Positions 1 through 9,400 are shown, counted from the stretch's first letter. The stretch is 64,000 nucleotides of DNA from Hymenobacter jeollabukensis (GCF_005771675.1 NZ_VAJM01000003.1:582657-646656), one strand, 5' to 3'. Notes: generated by a model from the letters alone, not told the origin. Numbers and translations: made by a program.

Positions 1-795
1 CTCGGGCAGCCAGCGCGGCAGCAGAATGCGGTCCAGCGTCTCGTTGACCATGCCGGCCAGGCCCATCAGCATAATCGGGTAGGCGTAGCGCCACAGCGGG
101 CCGAGGTAGCTGGCATCGAGACGGGGGCGGAAATCCAGCAGCTCCCGGCCCAGCAGCAGCAGGGTAAAAGCGCTGGCGGCCAGGTTGGAGAGGAATACGT
201 AGCCCACGCCGATGCTCGGGTCGTACACGCGCTCAACCAGCGGCTGCAGGCCCGGGAGGTACTTGCCGGCCAGCACATCGGGGCAGAAGACGATGAAAAA
301 CAGGTTCAGCCCGACGGTCAGCAGGATGTTGGCCATGCGGATGGCGGCAAACTTGACGGCCTTGTTTTCCAGCCGCAGCCGCGCAAACGGAATGGCCGCA
401 ATGGCGTCGAGCCCCAGAATCAGCGCAATCCAGACGGCGTACCGCTCGTGGCCGGGCGGGATGCTGAGCAGGCTCATGAGCGTGGGCGCCAGCAGGGCCA
501 GCAAGGCCGTCAGCCCCACGCTGCTGATAATGAGCAGGGTGAGCACGCGGTTGTAGAGCTCCTGCCGGTCGGTGCCGGGCCGGTTGGCGAAGCGCAGGTA
601 GGCCGTTTCCATGCCGTAGGTGAACAGCACGTTCAGAAACGACACGTAGGCGTACAGCCCGGTGATGATGCCGAAGGCGGCGGCCTCGAAGCGCCCGGTG
701 TACAGCGGCGTCAGCAGGAAGTTGAGCACCCGCCCCACGATGCTGCTCACGCCGTACACGACGGTCTGGGAAGCCAGACGTTTGGCAATGCTCAT
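1..795 (-). CDS. Polysaccharide/oligosaccharide flippase, 3' end outside window
   Basis: The reading frame is open from an ATG at 795 to the left edge, giving 265 codons of the N-terminal part. The protein begins MSIAKRLASQTVVYGVSS and continues with long hydrophobic stretches separated by short basic loops, among them VGRVLNFLLTPLYTGRF and GIITGLYAYVSFLNVLFTYG. This is the usual start of MATE-like/MurJ-like exporters (polysaccharide_synt family) that flip lipid-linked sugar units across the inner membrane. About six membrane segments are visible and the family normally has 12-14, so half is missing. No glycan genes are visible in the window, so the substrate cannot be assigned. Confidence 0.85.
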   Translation of the reverse strand, partial: MSIAKRLASQTVVYGVSSIVGRVLNFLLTPLYTGRFEAAAFGIITGLYAYVSFLNVLFTYGMETAYLRFANRPGTDRQELYNRVLTLLIISSVGLTALLALLAPTLMSLLSIPPGHERYAVWIALILGLDAIAAIPFARLRLENKAVKFAAIRMANILLTVGLNLFFIVFCPDVLAGKYLPGLQPLVERVYDPSIGVGYVFLSNLAASAFTLLLLGRELLDFRPRLDASYLGPLWRYAYPIMLMGLAGMVNETLDRILLPRWLPE

Positions 796-832
796 TCGAT
801 CAAGTCAGGTGGAAAAGGAGCGTAAGGTAGGC

Positions 833-955
833 CGTCATGTCGAGCGAAGTCGAGGCATCTTGCGTGCTGATGTCCGATAGCAATTCAATCGTTCAACGAG
901 AGAATTACTTGCAGCAGTCAGCACGCGAGATGTCTCGACTTCGCTCGACATGACG
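833..955. repeat. Long intergenic inverted repeat (REP/MITE-like), copy 1
   Basis: Two arms of about 38 bases face each other around a 47-base centre. The left arm starts CGTCATGTCGAGCGAAGTCG and the right arm is nearly its reverse complement, ending at 955. The element lies between the start of the flippase gene and the stop of the crotonase gene. Its arm sequence and the central motif TTCAACGAGAGAATTACTT resemble the element at 24940-25046, so the two are diverged copies of one family. No ORF is carried. Confidence 0.85.
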
Positions 956-969
956 TTCTAAATCGAAAA

Positions 970-1758
970 TTACTTGCCCGTAAACGTGGCCGGGCGCTTC
1001 TCCAGGAAGGCCTGCGTGCCCTCGCGGAAGTCGTCGGAGGCGAAGCAGCGGGCGAAGGCGTTGGCTTCCGTCTGGTAGCCGTGGCGCTCCTTGTCGAAAT
1101 AGGCGTTGACGCTGTCGATAACCAGGCCCACGGCCAGCGGCGCTTTGGTGAGGATGCGGCCCAGCAGCTGCTGGCAGAAGCCGAGCAGCTCGGCCTGCGG
1201 CACCACGTGATTCACCAGGCCCAGGCGCAGGGCTTCGTCGGCTTTGATGATGTCGGCGGTCATCATCAGCTCCAGAGCCTTTCCCTTGCCGATGAGCCGG
1301 GTCAGGCGCTGGGTGCCGCCGTAGCCCGGAATCAGGCCCAGGTTCACCTCGGGCTGGCCGAAGCGGGCGTTGTCGGAGGCCACGCGGAAGTGACAGGCCA
1401 TGGCCAGCTCGCAGCCACCGCCCAGGGCAAAGCCGTTGACGGCCGCAATGACCGGCTTGGTGCTTTCTTCGATCATGCAGAACACCTCCTGCCCGCGCTC
1501 GGCGGCGCGGCGGGCCTGCAGCTCATCGAGGGCGGCCAGCTCGGCAATGTCGGCGCCGGCCACGAAGGCTTTGTCGCCCGCGCCGGTCAGGATGATGCCG
1601 CGCACCTGCGGGTTGTCCAGCGCCGTCTGCACGGCCCGGCCGATTTCGTCGATGGTGGCCGCGTTCAGGGCGTTGAGCTTGCTGGGGCGGTTCAGGGTGA
1701 TGACCAGGATGCCGTTGTCGGCTAGGTCGAGGGCCAGATTTTCCAGTACGGGAAGCAT
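970..1758 (-). CDS. Enoyl-CoA hydratase/isomerase (crotonase family)
   Basis: A 262-residue protein of normal crotonase length. It would add water to trans-2-enoyl-CoA thioesters in beta-oxidation or a related acyl-CoA pathway in the cytoplasm. The oxyanion-hole region FVAGADIAEL and both catalytic glutamates of classical hydratases are visible: GGGCELAM and FGQPEVNLG, followed by IPGYGGTQRL. The chosen start is the ATG at 1758 (MLPVLENLALDLADNG), which begins at the first beta strand of the fold. A longer frame runs on antisense into mscL but has no family similarity. It stands alone, divergent from mscL. The exact substrate is not visible. Confidence 0.9.
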   Translation of the reverse strand: MLPVLENLALDLADNGILVITLNRPSKLNALNAATIDEIGRAVQTALDNPQVRGIILTGAGDKAFVAGADIAELAALDELQARRAAERGQEVFCMIEESTKPVIAAVNGFALGGGCELAMACHFRVASDNARFGQPEVNLGLIPGYGGTQRLTRLIGKGKALELMMTADIIKADEALRLGLVNHVVPQAELLGFCQQLLGRILTKAPLAVGLVIDSVNAYFDKERHGYQTEANAFARCFASDDFREGTQAFLEKRPATFTGK

Positions 1759-2026
1759 GGGCAGGGTTAGCTCGGAGGTTGCGGAGTGGGCAAAGATAGC
1801 CACAATGCGCTGCCGAGGTTTGGGGCCTTTCGGCGAGGCAGCGGGCCTTTCCGCCGGGTATGGGGCCGGGTTGGGCGAAGTCCGGCGCTCCTGAATATAG
1901 CGTCCGGCATATTTGCACCCGTCAAGGCCAGGTGGGCCGCTGGAAGTCAGGAAGCTTGTTTCTGATATAAGACTTCCTATATTCCACCCGAAACCTCCTT
2001 TTTTCACCTCAATCACACCAGTCACC

Positions 2027-2452
2027 ATGGGCTTTGTTTCCGAATTCAAGGAGTTCATCTCCAAAGGCAATGTGCTCGACCTGGCCGTCGGCGTTATCAT
2101 CGGCGCCTCGTTCGGCAAAATCGTCGCTTCGCTGACCGACGACATCATCATGCCGATTCTGAGCTTGTTCACCCGCGGCATCGACTTCAAGGAGAAGTTC
2201 TTCGCCCTGGATGGAAACCATTACGAGACGCTCAAGGCGGCGCAGGACGCGAAAGCAGCCACGCTGAACTACGGCAACTTCATCAACGCCATCATTTACT
2301 TCCTGGTCATTGCCTTCGTGATTTTCTGGGTGGTGAAGCTGGCCAACCGCTTCAAAAAGCCCGCGCCGGTGGCCGTCGTCTCCGAGCCCGCTCCCTCCAA
2401 AGAGCAGGTGCTGCTGATGGAAATCCGCGACGCGCTGCGCAACCGCGCCTAA
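2027..2452 (+). CDS. mscL: Large-conductance mechanosensitive channel
   Basis: A 141-residue inner-membrane protein matching MscL throughout. The N-terminal amphipathic helix is MGFVSEFKEFISKGNVLDLA, followed by TM1 VGVIIGASFGKIVASLTDDI with the glycine/alanine constriction pattern. A periplasmic loop follows, then TM2 FINAIIYFLVIAFVIFWVV and a charged C-terminal bundle (SKEQVLLMEIRDAL). It opens under membrane tension to release solutes during hypo-osmotic shock. An in-frame upstream extension to 1913 would add non-homologous residues, so the ATG at 2027 is preferred. Single-gene unit, followed by a candidate hairpin at 2498. Confidence 0.97.
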   Translation: MGFVSEFKEFISKGNVLDLAVGVIIGASFGKIVASLTDDIIMPILSLFTRGIDFKEKFFALDGNHYETLKAAQDAKAATLNYGNFINAIIYFLVIAFVIFWVVKLANRFKKPAPVAVVSEPAPSKEQVLLMEIRDALRNRA

Positions 2453-2497
2453 TCCCTGAATCCGCGTTTTTCGACGCTCTTACCCGCAACAACGGCC

Positions 2498-2542
2498 GCG
2501 GCCGGTTCGGCTTGCCTACCAAGGCAGCGCCGGGCCGGCCGC
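2498..2542 (+). terminator. GC-rich hairpin after mscL
   Basis: GCGGCCGG (2498-2505) pairs with CCGGCCGC (2535-2542), with a smaller internal TGCC/GGCA pairing. There is no clear T-run after it, so it is a weak intrinsic terminator at best. The rest of the 300-base gap from 2453 to 2752 holds a short AT-richer stretch near 2575-2645, probably the promoter region of the next gene, and nothing else I recognise. Confidence 0.4.
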
Positions 2543-2752
2543 ACTGCTTGAATGGATATTACGGTTGGGGTAACACTTTAATGTGATGCCAAGAAGTTAT
2601 TGTAGGTCTGCGCATTGTAGGAATAAATTATTTTCAGTAACCTTGGGACGAGCCGCGCAGTAAACGGCGGCAGCTTGAACTAACTTTTCCCTCCACCCGT
2701 TGCGTCGGCGTAGCTACCACCCAACCTGGCTGCCGACGTTCACCTTATTTCC

Positions 2753-3214
2753 ATGCGCATGAAGAACTACGTTGCCGCTGCGGCCCTGCTGGTCGGCGGG
2801 CTGCTGACGACTGCCGCGGCTCAGGCTCAAACCCAGCCGGGCCCCGCAACGCCCTTCACCGGTGGCCAAAAGCCGCGCCGCGAAGCCACGACCAAGAAGC
2901 GCAAGCAGCCCTCGGCCGAAGAACTGGCCCGCATGCAGCAGCGCATGAGCATGAACCCCGACGAGGTGAAGCGCGACCAGCAGATGGAAGTGCTCGACGC
3001 CCGCGCCGGCCTGAGCACCAGCCTCGGCAGCAGCAGCGGCACGGCCCGGCAGTACGACCGGTCGTCGGGCGGCTTCACGGTGCGCAAGTTCCGCGGCGAT
3101 GCGCGCAACACGGCCATGCAGAAGCGCGGCGAATCGCGCCCCGCGCCCGGCATCGATCCGCCCGGCAAGCCCCTGAAGCACAAGAAGCCCAAGCGGCATT
3201 TCCTGGGCCTGTAA
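2753..3214 (+). CDS. Small basic secreted protein, unknown function
   Basis: A 153-residue protein with a clear signal peptide: MRMKNYVAAAALLVGGLLTT followed by AAAQAQ, with cleavage likely after AQA. The mature part is very basic and low in hydrophobic residues (REATTKKRKQ, PPGKPLKHKKPKRHF) and looks largely disordered apart from a helical segment around residues 60-85. I recognise no domain. The second ATG at 2759 is an equally possible start. A bidirectional terminator follows directly. Confidence 0.65.
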   Translation: MRMKNYVAAAALLVGGLLTTAAAQAQTQPGPATPFTGGQKPRREATTKKRKQPSAEELARMQQRMSMNPDEVKRDQQMEVLDARAGLSTSLGSSSGTARQYDRSSGGFTVRKFRGDARNTAMQKRGESRPAPGIDPPGKPLKHKKPKRHFLGL

Positions 3215-3235
3215 GGCTCCGCCAGATAGACAAAG

Positions 3236-3268
3236 AAAAAGCCCCGACGCAAAGCTTCGGGGCTTTTT
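3236..3268. terminator. Bidirectional intrinsic terminator
   Basis: GCCCCGA pairs with TCGGGGC around a 9-base loop, with an A-run before and a T-run after. It lies between the plus-strand gene ending at 3214 and the minus-strand genes to its right, so it can stop transcription from both sides. Confidence 0.9.
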
Positions 3269-3367
3269 GCTTCTTCAGATGTCGGGTCAGAGCCACCGTT
3301 CGCCTCTGAGCACTGAAGAAAGACCGGAGAGAGGAATAAGGAAATGCTGCTTCGGGAAAGGCCGGGT

Positions 3368-3445
3368 TCAGCCGAGGCTGAGTACCCAGCCCAGCAGCGC
3401 CGCCAGCAACAAGCCAGCGCCGCGCCGCAGGAGCAGGTGAGTCAT
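3368..3445 (-). CDS. Candidate 25-residue hydrophobic peptide downstream of OmpA-like gene
   Basis: A short frame starts with ATG at 3445, fifteen bases after the stop of the OmpA-like gene, and ends TGA at 3368. It encodes MTHLLLRRGAGLLLAALLGW plus five residues (VLSLG): a positively charged N-terminus and one potential membrane helix. This is the layout of a small membrane peptide or a decayed signal peptide. There is no independent support apart from position and composition. Confidence 0.3.
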   Translation of the reverse strand: MTHLLLRRGAGLLLAALLGWVLSLG

Positions 3446-3460
3446 GGCAGAGCGGGCGGC

Positions 3461-3985
3461 TTAGAGCTTGACGAATTCCAGGCGCTGGTTGAGCGGCGCG
3501 TACTCGTCGTCGGGCTCGGAGTAGAGCGGCTGGGTGCTGCCCAGGCCCTTGGCCGACAGCCGGGTGCCGTCGATGCCAAGGCCGATGAGGGCGGCGCGCA
3601 CCGCGTCGGCGCGGCGCTGCGAGAGGCGCTGGTTGGCCGCCTCGCCGGCCAGCAGCGTGTGCGCTTCGATGCGCAGGCGCACGTCGGGGTTGCGGCGCAG
3701 CATGTCGGCCATGCCCTTCACGAAGGGCTGCGAATCGGCCAGCAGCGTGGCCGAGCCCTCTTCAAAAGCAATGCTGTGCGACACCACGCGGCCGTTGTCC
3801 ATGAGCTGGGCGTAGTATTCACCGGTTTTCTCGGTGAGCTTGCGCTCCACGGCTTTGTTGATTTCGCGCTCGGCCGCGCGGTTCACGGCCCGGTCGACGG
3901 CGCCGGTAAGGATGCCAAACTGGGCTTGCGTGGTCAGCGGCAGCAGGCTCAGGAGCAGGCCGCTGAGGATGAAGAGAAGTTTCAT
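3461..3985 (-). CDS. OmpA-family peptidoglycan-associated protein
   Basis: A 174-residue exported protein. The signal peptide is MKLLFILSGLLLSLLPLTTQ, then AQ. A charged helical segment (residues about 30-55) precedes an OmpA C-terminal domain with IAFEEGSATLLADSQPF, RLRIEAHTL, NQRLSQRRADAVRAALIGLG and LSAKGLGSTQPL. This domain binds peptidoglycan non-covalently and ties the outer envelope to the wall. The usual EGHTD motif reads EAHTL here, so the diaminopimelate-contacting residues are partly altered. No beta-barrel is present. It lies 28 bases downstream of the lipoprotein gene ending at 4014 and may be co-transcribed with it. Confidence 0.88.
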   Translation of the reverse strand: MKLLFILSGLLLSLLPLTTQAQFGILTGAVDRAVNRAAEREINKAVERKLTEKTGEYYAQLMDNGRVVSHSIAFEEGSATLLADSQPFVKGMADMLRRNPDVRLRIEAHTLLAGEAANQRLSQRRADAVRAALIGLGIDGTRLSAKGLGSTQPLYSEPDDEYAPLNQRLEFVKL

Positions 3986-4013
3986 AGCGGGAACGGGGAA
4001 GGGGTAAAAGAGC

Positions 4014-4640
4014 TTACAGCGCGGCTAGGCCGCGCAAATCCAGGGTGCGGGCCACGGCCTTGACCAGGCGCGTATCTTCCTGCCCGGTCGATTCGACGGA
4101 AACGAAGAACCGGTCGCCGACGCCCAGGGCCACGGCGGCGCGGCGCTCCAGCTTCTGCACGGTTTCGTAGCCGCGCACGCCGGGCAGGCCTAGGTCGCAG
4201 CCGCGCATGAGCTGCTCGTCGCTTTCCTGCCAGATGTCGGTGCTCATCAGGGCGGTGGCGCCGGCGTAGAGGGCCTGGGCACCGTTGTAGTCCACCAGCT
4301 GCACCTTCAGCCGCTGGTTGCCCTTGCGGTAGTGCTGCTCGCAGGTGGAGTAGCTGATGCCGCCCAACTGCACTGATTCGCCCTGCGGGCTGCCCTCGCG
4401 CACGAACCCCGCCACGTGCTCGGGCAGAAACCGTTGCAGCGTTTCATAGTGCAGTGAAATGGTGTCGCTGCGCAGGGGCTGACTCGCCGCAAGTCTCACC
4501 GGCTGGTGTTGCCCCGTCGGCACTGCAGCCTCTGCGTCGCTGAGTATGGGCACCGGCGGCTCGCTGGCGTTTTGCATGTGGCTACAGGCACCCAGTAGGA
4601 GCGGCAGCAGGCAGCAGGCGAGCAGGCGCGGAGCAGTCAT
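4014..4640 (-). CDS. Lipoprotein, unknown function
   Basis: A 208-residue protein with a lipobox (CLLPLLLGAC, lipidated Cys19). The mature part has two unequal halves: a Ser/Pro/Ala-rich linker to about residue 60, then a mixed alpha/beta domain with QRFLPEHVAGFVREG, QLVDYNGAQALYAGA and DRFFVSVESTGQED. Such proteins with a conserved YNGAxxLY pattern occur widely in Bacteroidota as hypothetical lipoproteins. It precedes the OmpA-like gene on the same strand, so a joint envelope role is plausible but not shown. Confidence 0.7.
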   Translation of the reverse strand: MTAPRLLACCLLPLLLGACSHMQNASEPPVPILSDAEAAVPTGQHQPVRLAASQPLRSDTISLHYETLQRFLPEHVAGFVREGSPQGESVQLGGISYSTCEQHYRKGNQRLKVQLVDYNGAQALYAGATALMSTDIWQESDEQLMRGCDLGLPGVRGYETVQKLERRAAVALGVGDRFFVSVESTGQEDTRLVKAVARTLDLRGLAAL

Positions 4641-4687
4641 GACGGGCGGGCGGGAGCGGAGGGCGGAGGAGGAGGGTAGGCGCGGGC

Positions 4688-5479
4688 TTAGAACCTGGCC
4701 GTCAGGCCGAGCTTGAGGTAGGACATATCATAGCCCAGCTCCCCGAAGGCGCCCAGATTGTCTGTCAGCATATAGCGCCCGCCGATGAAGATGCCCGACA
4801 TCAGGGCCACGCCACCGTAGTTGTTACCGTAGATATCGTAGTTGGTCGAGTACGACTCAATGCGGACCCCCAGACTCAGGCCGGCGTAGGTGTCCAGCTT
4901 GGGGTTTTCCAGGATATTATAGTGGTAGGTGCCGCGGGCCGCCACGATGTAGTTCTTCCAAGAGGCTTTGAAGCCGCCCGAGTTCCAGCCGTAGCTTTTG
5001 TAGCCGACAATGCCGCCAACGCCGATAATGCCCGGGCCCACGTTATCGATAATACCGCGCTCCACCGACAGGCTCAGGGCCGGCGTAGCGTGCACGCCGC
5101 TGAACAGGCCGTAGCCGTAGCCCAGGCCGAAGCCTACGCCCAGGTTGGCGGCCGTACTGCCCACGCCGAAATCGTGGCCACCAGTAGCAGTTGCCTTGGC
5201 TGCCGGTTTGGCGGCCGTGGTTTTGGCCGGAGCGGGTGCCGAGGCCTCTTCTACTGCCGGAGCCGCAGCCGGTTTGGCGGCGGGTTTAGCGGCCGTCGTT
5301 GCGGGCTTGGCCGTGCTGCTGGCGGGTTTGGCGGCGGTGGTTTTACCGGTCGTGCTGCTGGCGGGCTTGGTTGTCGTGGTGCGAGTCGCCGTCGAAGCCG
5401 TGGAGCGCGTTTGGGCCGAGGCCGAAATGGTCGCGAAGGCCGACAGGGCGAGCAGGATGGAGAGGCGGAATGTTTTCAT
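4688..5479 (-). CDS. Outer-membrane beta-barrel protein with low-complexity linker
   Basis: From the ATG at 5479 the protein has 263 residues. It starts with signal peptide MKTFRLSILLALSAFATISA, then a Thr/Ala/Lys/Pro-rich stretch (residues about 22-105, built of TTAAKPA-like repeats). A C-terminal domain of about 155 residues follows, with alternating amphipathic strands rich in Gly and aromatics, ending in LGELGYDMSYLKLGLTARF-like sequence with a terminal Phe. That is typical of small OmpW/porin-like barrels. An in-frame start at 5539 would place a charged segment before the signal peptide and is rejected. Function unknown. Confidence 0.75.
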   Translation of the reverse strand: MKTFRLSILLALSAFATISASAQTRSTASTATRTTTTKPASSTTGKTTAAKPASSTAKPATTAAKPAAKPAAAPAVEEASAPAPAKTTAAKPAAKATATGGHDFGVGSTAANLGVGFGLGYGYGLFSGVHATPALSLSVERGIIDNVGPGIIGVGGIVGYKSYGWNSGGFKASWKNYIVAARGTYHYNILENPKLDTYAGLSLGVRIESYSTNYDIYGNNYGGVALMSGIFIGGRYMLTDNLGAFGELGYDMSYLKLGLTARF

Positions 5480-5642
5480 GGTGTTAGGGGAACGGTGTGA
5501 AAAGAACAGGACCAGGGCAGCGAGCGGCAGCAGGGCCAATCGTCTGGGACAAAGCTACCGGTTACCATCCCCTGGCGTCAATCGCATGATGATGTGACGA
5601 TAATGTATTTATTTGATAATGAGTGGATTGATCAAAGCAGAA

Positions 5643-5684
5643 ACGCCCCGCATCGCAGCTCGAAAGCACTGCGACGCGGGGCGT
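5643..5684 (-). terminator. Hairpin downstream of the membrane protein gene
   Basis: ACGCCCCGC plus TCGCAG pairs with CTGCGA plus GCGGGGCGT around a 10-base loop, giving a stem of 15 pairs with one bulged position. It lies 60 bases past the stop of the minus-strand gene at 5744. Confidence 0.65.
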
Positions 5685-5743
5685 CAGAAGAAGGCGAAAA
5701 CCGTTGGGCCAGTACCGATCAGCTGGCGTGGAGGCTGAGCAGT

Positions 5744-6208
5744 TTACTGGTCGGCAAACAGGCGCTGGGCCAGGCCGCCGATTAGCGGCAGCGGCTCATA
5801 GAGCCCGCTCATGGCGGACATCACGCCCATCATGCGCAGCAGCAGCAGCAGCCCCAGCCCAACGCCCGCCACCACCAGGCTACTCCAGCCTAGGAAGGGC
5901 AGCATCAGCAGCTGCATGAGCACCACCACGGCCGATATCACCGTCACCAGCGTCATCTGCCGCAGGTGAAAAGCGGTGAGCGGGCCGCGCTGCTCGCGGG
6001 GGCAGCGGTAAGCCGTCAGCCAGCCCGACACCGAGAGGTAGCACATGATGGCCACCTTCCGGTCAAGCTGCGCCGAGTCGGCACCGTAGGTGTCGCGGGA
6101 GGCAGCAGGGGAGATGCCGACTTCCTCGAAGTCACCCAACCAGTTGCCCAGCCGGTTGCTGAATTGCCAAACGATGTCAGTCGCTAAGATTCGGTTCAGA
6201 GCAAGCAT
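5744..6208 (-). CDS. Small integral membrane protein (DUF4870-like)
   Basis: A 154-residue protein starting MLALNRILATDIVWQFSNRL. The first 60 residues are soluble. They are followed by VAIMCYLSVSGWLTAY, FHLRQMTLVTVISAVVVLMQ and a glycine/leucine-rich helix near residues 110-130, so three to four membrane segments. The FHLRQ motif between helices and the ending PLIGGLAQRLFAD are reminiscent of DUF4870-type proteins, whose function is unknown. Two upstream palindromes may regulate it. An upstream in-frame start at 6274 adds a Pro-rich, unlikely N-terminus. Confidence 0.6.
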   Translation of the reverse strand: MLALNRILATDIVWQFSNRLGNWLGDFEEVGISPAASRDTYGADSAQLDRKVAIMCYLSVSGWLTAYRCPREQRGPLTAFHLRQMTLVTVISAVVVLMQLLMLPFLGWSSLVVAGVGLGLLLLLRMMGVMSAMSGLYEPLPLIGGLAQRLFADQ

Positions 6209-6368
6209 AGGTGTCGGGGAATGAGTCTGCGTGGGAGCCGGTGCCCGGGCGGGCTGCCGGCGTCGACAAACCAATGTGCCAGCTAATGTGGCGAAGGTTG
6301 GTTGGCGTTCGACTTCCCAAAGGTGCTATTGAAGCTTGGCGAAGTGCTAACACGCATGTTTCAAATCC

Positions 6369-6384
6369 TGACACCTATGTGTCA
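6369..6384. promoter_or_regulatory. Perfect palindrome, candidate operator
   Basis: TGACAC and GTGTCA form a perfect 6-base inverted repeat around CTAT. It stands alone in the AT-richer stretch between the kinase gene and the membrane protein gene, about 160 bases upstream of the latter's start. This spacing and symmetry are typical of a dimeric regulator site; the regulator is unknown. Confidence 0.35.
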
Positions 6385-6433
6385 AGGCTTGTAAATTGTT
6401 GATATACAGCGTATTTTATTTGTGTTAAGTGGT

Positions 6434-6470
6434 AAAAAAATAGCACGAGCCGGTATATTGGCTCGTGCTA
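6434..6470 (-). terminator. Intrinsic terminator of the hybrid kinase gene
   Basis: Reading the minus strand, TAGCACGAGCC pairs perfectly with GGCTCGTGCTA around an 8-base loop and is followed by seven T. It begins 23 bases after the kinase stop codon. Confidence 0.9.
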
Positions 6471-6492
6471 TACCATGATTAAGTAGTACGAT

Positions 6493-9400
6493 TTATTGCT
6501 CAACCTCGGCCTTGGCGGCGTATTCGGAGGGCGTTTGCTGGTATTGTTCCCGGAAACATTTGCTGAAATAGGAGAGGTTGCCGAAGCCAACCTGCTCGGC
6601 TATTTCGGCCACGTTGCCGGCCTGAGCCAGCAGCAGCGCCGCCGCCCGCCGCAGCCGCACGGTGCGCACAAACTCCGAGGTCGACTGATCGGTAAGGGCC
6701 TTGAGCTTACGGTGCAGCTGCACCCGGCTCAGGGCCATCAGGTCGGCAAACTGCTCCACGCTGAAGTCGGCGTCGGCCATGCGTTCTTCCACCACGCCCA
6801 GCGCCCGGTTGAGGAAAGCCTCATCGGCCGAGGTGATGCTGATGTCGCGGGGCTGCAGGGTGACGGCCCGGCTGAAGCGCTGACGCAGCAGCTCCCGCTG
6901 GCGGATGAGGTTGTGCATGCGCACCCGCAGCTCCTCGGGGCGGAAAGGCTTGGTCAGGTACTCATCGGCGCCGAGGCCGAAGCTGGTCAGGCGGGCTTCG
7001 TCGCCGGCCCGGGCCGTGAGCAGGATGACGGGCACGTGGCTGGTTCGCTCGTCGGCACGCAGGCGGCGGCACAGCTCCAGCCCGTCCAGGCGGGGCATCA
7101 TCAGGTCCGACACGACGAGGTCGGGCACCGTGGCAATGGCCCGCTCCAAGCCCTGCTCTCCGTCGTCGGCCGTCAGCACCCGGAACTCAACCGTCAGGCA
7201 GCTCTGGATGTAGGCGCGCATTTCGGGGTTGTCCTCCACCACCAGCACCAGCGGCCGGGCGTCGTCGGCATCTGCATCGGCGGCCGGCGCTGCCGGAATT
7301 GGTAAGTTGTCCGTGGTCTTGTCCAACTCGAACGTCAGCAGCTCCGCTTCGATAGAATCCGCGGCGTCGGTGGCGGGCCGTAGCTCGTCGGGCTGCAGGT
7401 GCGCCTTGCCCAGCGGCAGCTCCACCACAAACGTGGTGCCCTGCCCCGGCACGCTCGACACCCGAATGTGCCCGTGGTGCAGGGCCACCAGCTCTTTCAC
7501 CAGCGCCAGGCCGATGCCCGAGCCCTCGTGGCGGCGCGTGCGCGAGTCGTCGACCTGGTGAAACCGGTCAAAAATCAGCGGCAGGTGTTCGGCCGGAATG
7601 CCCGGACCGGTGTCGCGCACCCGCAGTACCGCCCGCTCGGCCTGCCGTTCCACGCTGACCACCACCTGCCCGCCGGCCGGGGTGAACTTGAGCGCGTTGC
7701 CGAGCAGGTTGTAGAGAATTTTGTCGAGCTGCTCGCCGTCGAAATACACTTCCAGCGCCTCGAGCGGGCTTTCAAAGCGTAGTTGCACCTCATTGCCCAC
7801 GGCCAGGGGTTCAAACGACAGCACGTTGGTGCGTACGGCCCGCACGAGGTCGTCGGGCGCGGCGGCCAGGCGGGTTTGCCCGGCTTCGAGGCGGGCAATG
7901 TCGAGCAGCTGATTGATGAGGCGCAGCAGCCGCCGGGCATTGCGCAGCATCAGGGCGTATTCGGGGTGCGCGGCCTCCTCGTGCCGCTGCCGGGTTTCGC
8001 TCAGCAGCTGCTCCAGCGGACTGATGATGAGCGTGAGCGGGGTGCGCAGCTCGTGCGAAATGTTGGTGAAGAACTTGGTTTTCAGCTCGTCCAGCTCCTG
8101 TAATTGGTGCGAGGTGCGGATGCTGGCCTGCAGCTCCTGGTAGGCCTGCTGTAGCTCGGCCGCCCGCGCCGCCAGCTCCTGGTTGGAGCGCTGCTGCAGC
8201 TCTTCCTTCTCGCGCGACACTTCCAGCGCCTGGGTCTGGGCCACCTGCTTTTCCTGCATGGCCGCCAGGGCTTCGCGCTGAGCGGCTTCTTTGGCCTGCA
8301 GCGCCCGCAACACTTCTTCCTGCGCCCGTTGCTTATCCTTCTTGGCCAGGTTGATGCGGTCGGCCAAGCCCAAGGACAGCAGAATCATTTCCACCGCCGA
8401 AGCCACGTGCACGCCGTGCGTCGACCAGAAGCCGAAGTGCGGAATCAGTTCCACCTGGCTCAGGTAATAGTTGACCACGGCCACCAGCAGCAGCGTCCAG
8501 CCCACCATGTAGTACCGCGCCGGGCGGTAGCCGGCCCGCAAGGCCAGCGTACCGGCGGTCAGCAATACAACGCTCGTCCACAGGGCCGTGCCAGCCTGCC
8601 ACCACGCGGCCGCCTGCGAGTCGGGGGTGAGGAAGCTGAGCACGGGCAGCCAGGCCAGCAGCAGCGTCAGGCGCAGCAGCCGGTCGAAGCGGGGCAGCAG
8701 GCGCGGCGTTTCCAGGAAAGCCCGGGCCGTGAGGGTGCCGAAAAAGATGGTGCAGGCCAGGATGAAGTTCTGCCGCAGATCCAGCCCTGCCCCGCTCAGG
8801 TTGCTGGGCCAGAGCTGCCGCCAGTAGCCGGTCATGTCGAGCTGCGCGGCCGTAAACGCGGCCACGTACAGCGAGTAGTACAGGTAGCTTTTGTCGCGGA
8901 CGGAGAAGTACAGCAGCAGGTTGTAGGCCAGCAGCGCCAGCAGGATGCCGAAGTACGGGCCCATCGTCAGGTCGCCTTCCCGCGCCGTTTGCAGCACGTG
9001 CGCCTGCTCGACGACAGCAAAGTACGCCCGTTGCCGGGCCGGCAGTCGGGCATAGAGCAGCAGTGGTTCACCGGGGCGCAGGTCGAGCTGCAGGTTGAAC
9101 TGCCGCAGCTGCAGCGCGTGGGTTTGCGCGTAGGGCGCGGTCGAGGTCAGCACGTGCCGCCGGGACGGGCCGCCGGGGCGCTGCAGGTACACTTCCAGCC
9201 CGTCGAGGTAATCCGTCGATACCAGCAGCAGCCAGCGCGTACCTGCTTTGGTACCCGACTGCACGGCGCAACGGATCCACTGGTCCTGGGCGGTGGCGGG
9301 CAGGTCGGCTTTGGGCAGCGCCCGAAACTGCCCCGCCCAGCGCGCCGATTGCACCTCGGCCAGCGTCAGGCCGGCCGGGGCGGGCAGCACCTGCGCGTCT

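Noticed and set aside
64..556. Short frames over the left edge
   Set aside because: They overlap the flippase coding frame, which is open to the edge and shows clear membrane-helix pattern.
1759..2190. Upstream extension of the crotonase frame (to 406 residues)
   Set aside because: It runs antisense through mscL, has no crotonase similarity and places the known N-terminus in the middle of the protein.
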